This document shows, in pieces, positions 7,229-8,165 of a DNA stretch of 8,165 bases. Within the stretch, counting starts at the first letter, position 1. Each line of letters starts with the position of its first letter. The translations under genes were made by a program, and so were the position numbers. Origin of the DNA: an uncultured Desulfobacca sp. (GTDB taxonomy: Bacteria; Desulfobacterota; Desulfobaccia; Desulfobaccales; Desulfobaccaceae); the NCBI GenBank assembly GCA_937958145.1, contig CALGOE010000125.1:1-8165 (forward strand). Reading direction: 5' to 3'. The notes beneath the pieces were generated by a model that searched no databases, was not told the DNA's origin, and saw only the letters and a program-made list of their open reading frames with translations.

Positions 7229-8165
7229 ATGTCAGATAAAGTTGTCGGCTCCGTCCTGGTGGTCGGCGGCGGCATCGCCGGGATCCAGGCGGCCCTGGAC
7301 CTGGCCGATTCCGGCTACTACGTCTATCTGGTGGAGAAAGGCCCCGGCATCGGCGGCAAAATGGCCCAGTTGGACAAGACCTACCCCACCAACGACTGTG
7401 CCATGTGAATTCTCTCGCCCAAGTTGGTTGAGTGCGGTCGGCACTTAAACATCGAGCTTCTTACCCTCAGCGACATCGAATCCATCACCGGGCAGCCCGG
7501 CAACTTCCAGGTTACCATCCGTAAACACCCCCGCTACGTGGACATGGACAAATGCATCGCCTGCGGTCTGTGTTCCCAGAAGTGTCCCCGCAAAGTGCCG
7601 GATGAGTATCAGATGGGCGTGGGCACCCGCAAGGCCATCTACATCGCCTACAGTCAAACCGTCCCCCTGAAATACGTCATCGACAAGGACCACTGCATTT
7701 ACTTCCAGAAGGGCAAATGCAAGGCCTGCGAAAAATTCTGTCCCACCGGCGCCATTAATTTTGAAGAACCCGAGGAGACGCGAACCCTCAACGTCGGCTC
7801 CGTCATCCTGGCGCCCGGCTACAAACCCTTTGACCCCACCGGTGTTGACGTCTACAACTACGAGCAGCTGCCCGACGTGGTCACCGGCCTGGAGTACGAA
7901 CGGCTCTTGTCCGCCAGCGGGCCGTTTCAGGGCCACCTGGTGCAGCCCTCCACCGGCCGGGAGCCCAAAAAGATCGCCTGGATCCAGTGCGTCGGCTCCC
8001 GCAACCAGGCCTGCGGCAACGGCTACTGCTCCACCGTCTGCTGTATGTATGCGGTGAAGCAGTCCCTGGTCACCGCCGAACACCTGCACGGCGACGACAT
8101 CCAGCAGACCATCTTCTTCATGGACCTGCGGGCCCACAACAAAGAGTTCGAGCGCTACTACAACG
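7229..8165 (+). CDS. hdrA: Selenocysteine-containing CoB-CoM heterodisulfide reductase subunit A (HdrA), 5' part, cut by window edge
   Basis: The flavin-bearing core subunit of Hdr complexes, which split electrons between ferredoxin and a disulfide in the cytoplasm. 312 codons are visible. An FAD-binding Rossmann motif starts at residue 11 (VVGGGIAG, Glu36 at the strand end). Residue 60 is encoded by TGA (7406-7408) and reads as selenocysteine: NDCAM-U-ILSPKLVECGRH, where usual HdrA has Cys. Reading through it gives uninterrupted HdrA sequence. Ferredoxin-type clusters follow: Cys109, 112, 115 and 119 (CIACGLCSQKCP), then Cys156, 164, 167 and 171 (CKACEKFCP). CVGSR with Cys254, 267, 271 and 272 has the same spacing as the [4Fe-4S] ligands near FAD in methanogen HdrA. 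A SECIS hairpin follows the TGA. The gene should not be called broken. The upstream protease suggests an Mvh-type hydrogenase partner beyond the window. Confidence 0.95.
7406..7448 (+). promoter_or_regulatory. UGA selenocysteine codon with bacterial SECIS hairpin
   Basis: The TGA codon is at 7406-7408. After 19 nt, TTGAGTGC (7428-7435) pairs with GCACTTAA (7441-7448) as an 8-bp stem with one G-U pair. The loop is GGTCG (7436-7440). GGUC in the apical loop is also present in the E. coli fdhF element recognised by SelB. The loop G lies 28 nt after the TGA, within the range I know for bacterial SECIS elements. The hairpin is inside the coding frame, as bacterial ones are. Recoding needs SelA, SelB, SelC and SelD elsewhere in the genome. 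Confidence 0.9.

Noticed and set aside
7406..7408. Premature stop making hdrA a pseudogene
   Set aside because: The frame beyond is intact and HdrA-like with all cluster cysteines, the TGA sits at a known Cys/Sec position, and a SECIS-like hairpin follows.
7445..8137. Long minus-strand ORF opposite hdrA, and similar plus-strand ORFs opposite the kinase and carboxyltransferase genes
   Set aside because: These are mirror frames of strongly supported genes in GC-rich DNA, with no family motifs.

Overview
The window is high-GC bacterial DNA with two divergent gene blocks and one AT-rich gap between them. Gene content (a methylmalonyl-CoA/pyruvate carboxyltransferase set, a hydrogenase maturation protease and a selenocysteine-type HdrA) points to an anaerobic Desulfobacterota-like organism, such as a sulfate reducer or syntroph. 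That assignment is inference from gene content; no marker gene is present.

Minus strand, read from right to left: a 12S-type acyl-CoA carboxyltransferase subunit (6096-4543), a 74-residue soluble protein resembling the small subunits of biotin-dependent decarboxylases (4379-4155), and a 652-residue pyruvate/oxaloacetate carboxyltransferase with a fused biotin carrier (4046-2088). A strong rho-independent terminator follows (2071-2039). No biotin carboxylase gene is seen, so the three proteins look like a transcarboxylase that moves CO2 between methylmalonyl-CoA and pyruvate, or like the soluble part of a decarboxylase. Beyond the terminator come a cytoplasmic PAS histidine kinase (1885-170) and, overlapping it by 4 nt, the start of a NarL/FixJ-type response regulator (173-1, cut by the window edge).

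Plus strand: a near-perfect sigma70 promoter (TTGACA, 16 nt, TATAAT) with embedded repeats at 6328-6405 drives a hydrogenase maturation protease, an HTH domain and hdrA, which runs off the right edge. The protease and HTH overlap by ATGA. The HTH frame then runs into hdrA with no stop codon, although hdrA has its own good ribosome binding site and ATG at 7229.

The main point of the window is the hdrA gene. An in-frame TGA at 7406-7408 sits exactly where ordinary HdrA has a cysteine (NDCAM-[C]-ILSPKLVE). The frame stays open and HdrA-like to the window end, and a hairpin with a GGUCG loop lies 19 nt after the TGA. This is a selenocysteine codon with a bacterial SECIS element. Standard gene calling would cut the gene into a false HTH-plus-HdrA fragment and a headless remainder.
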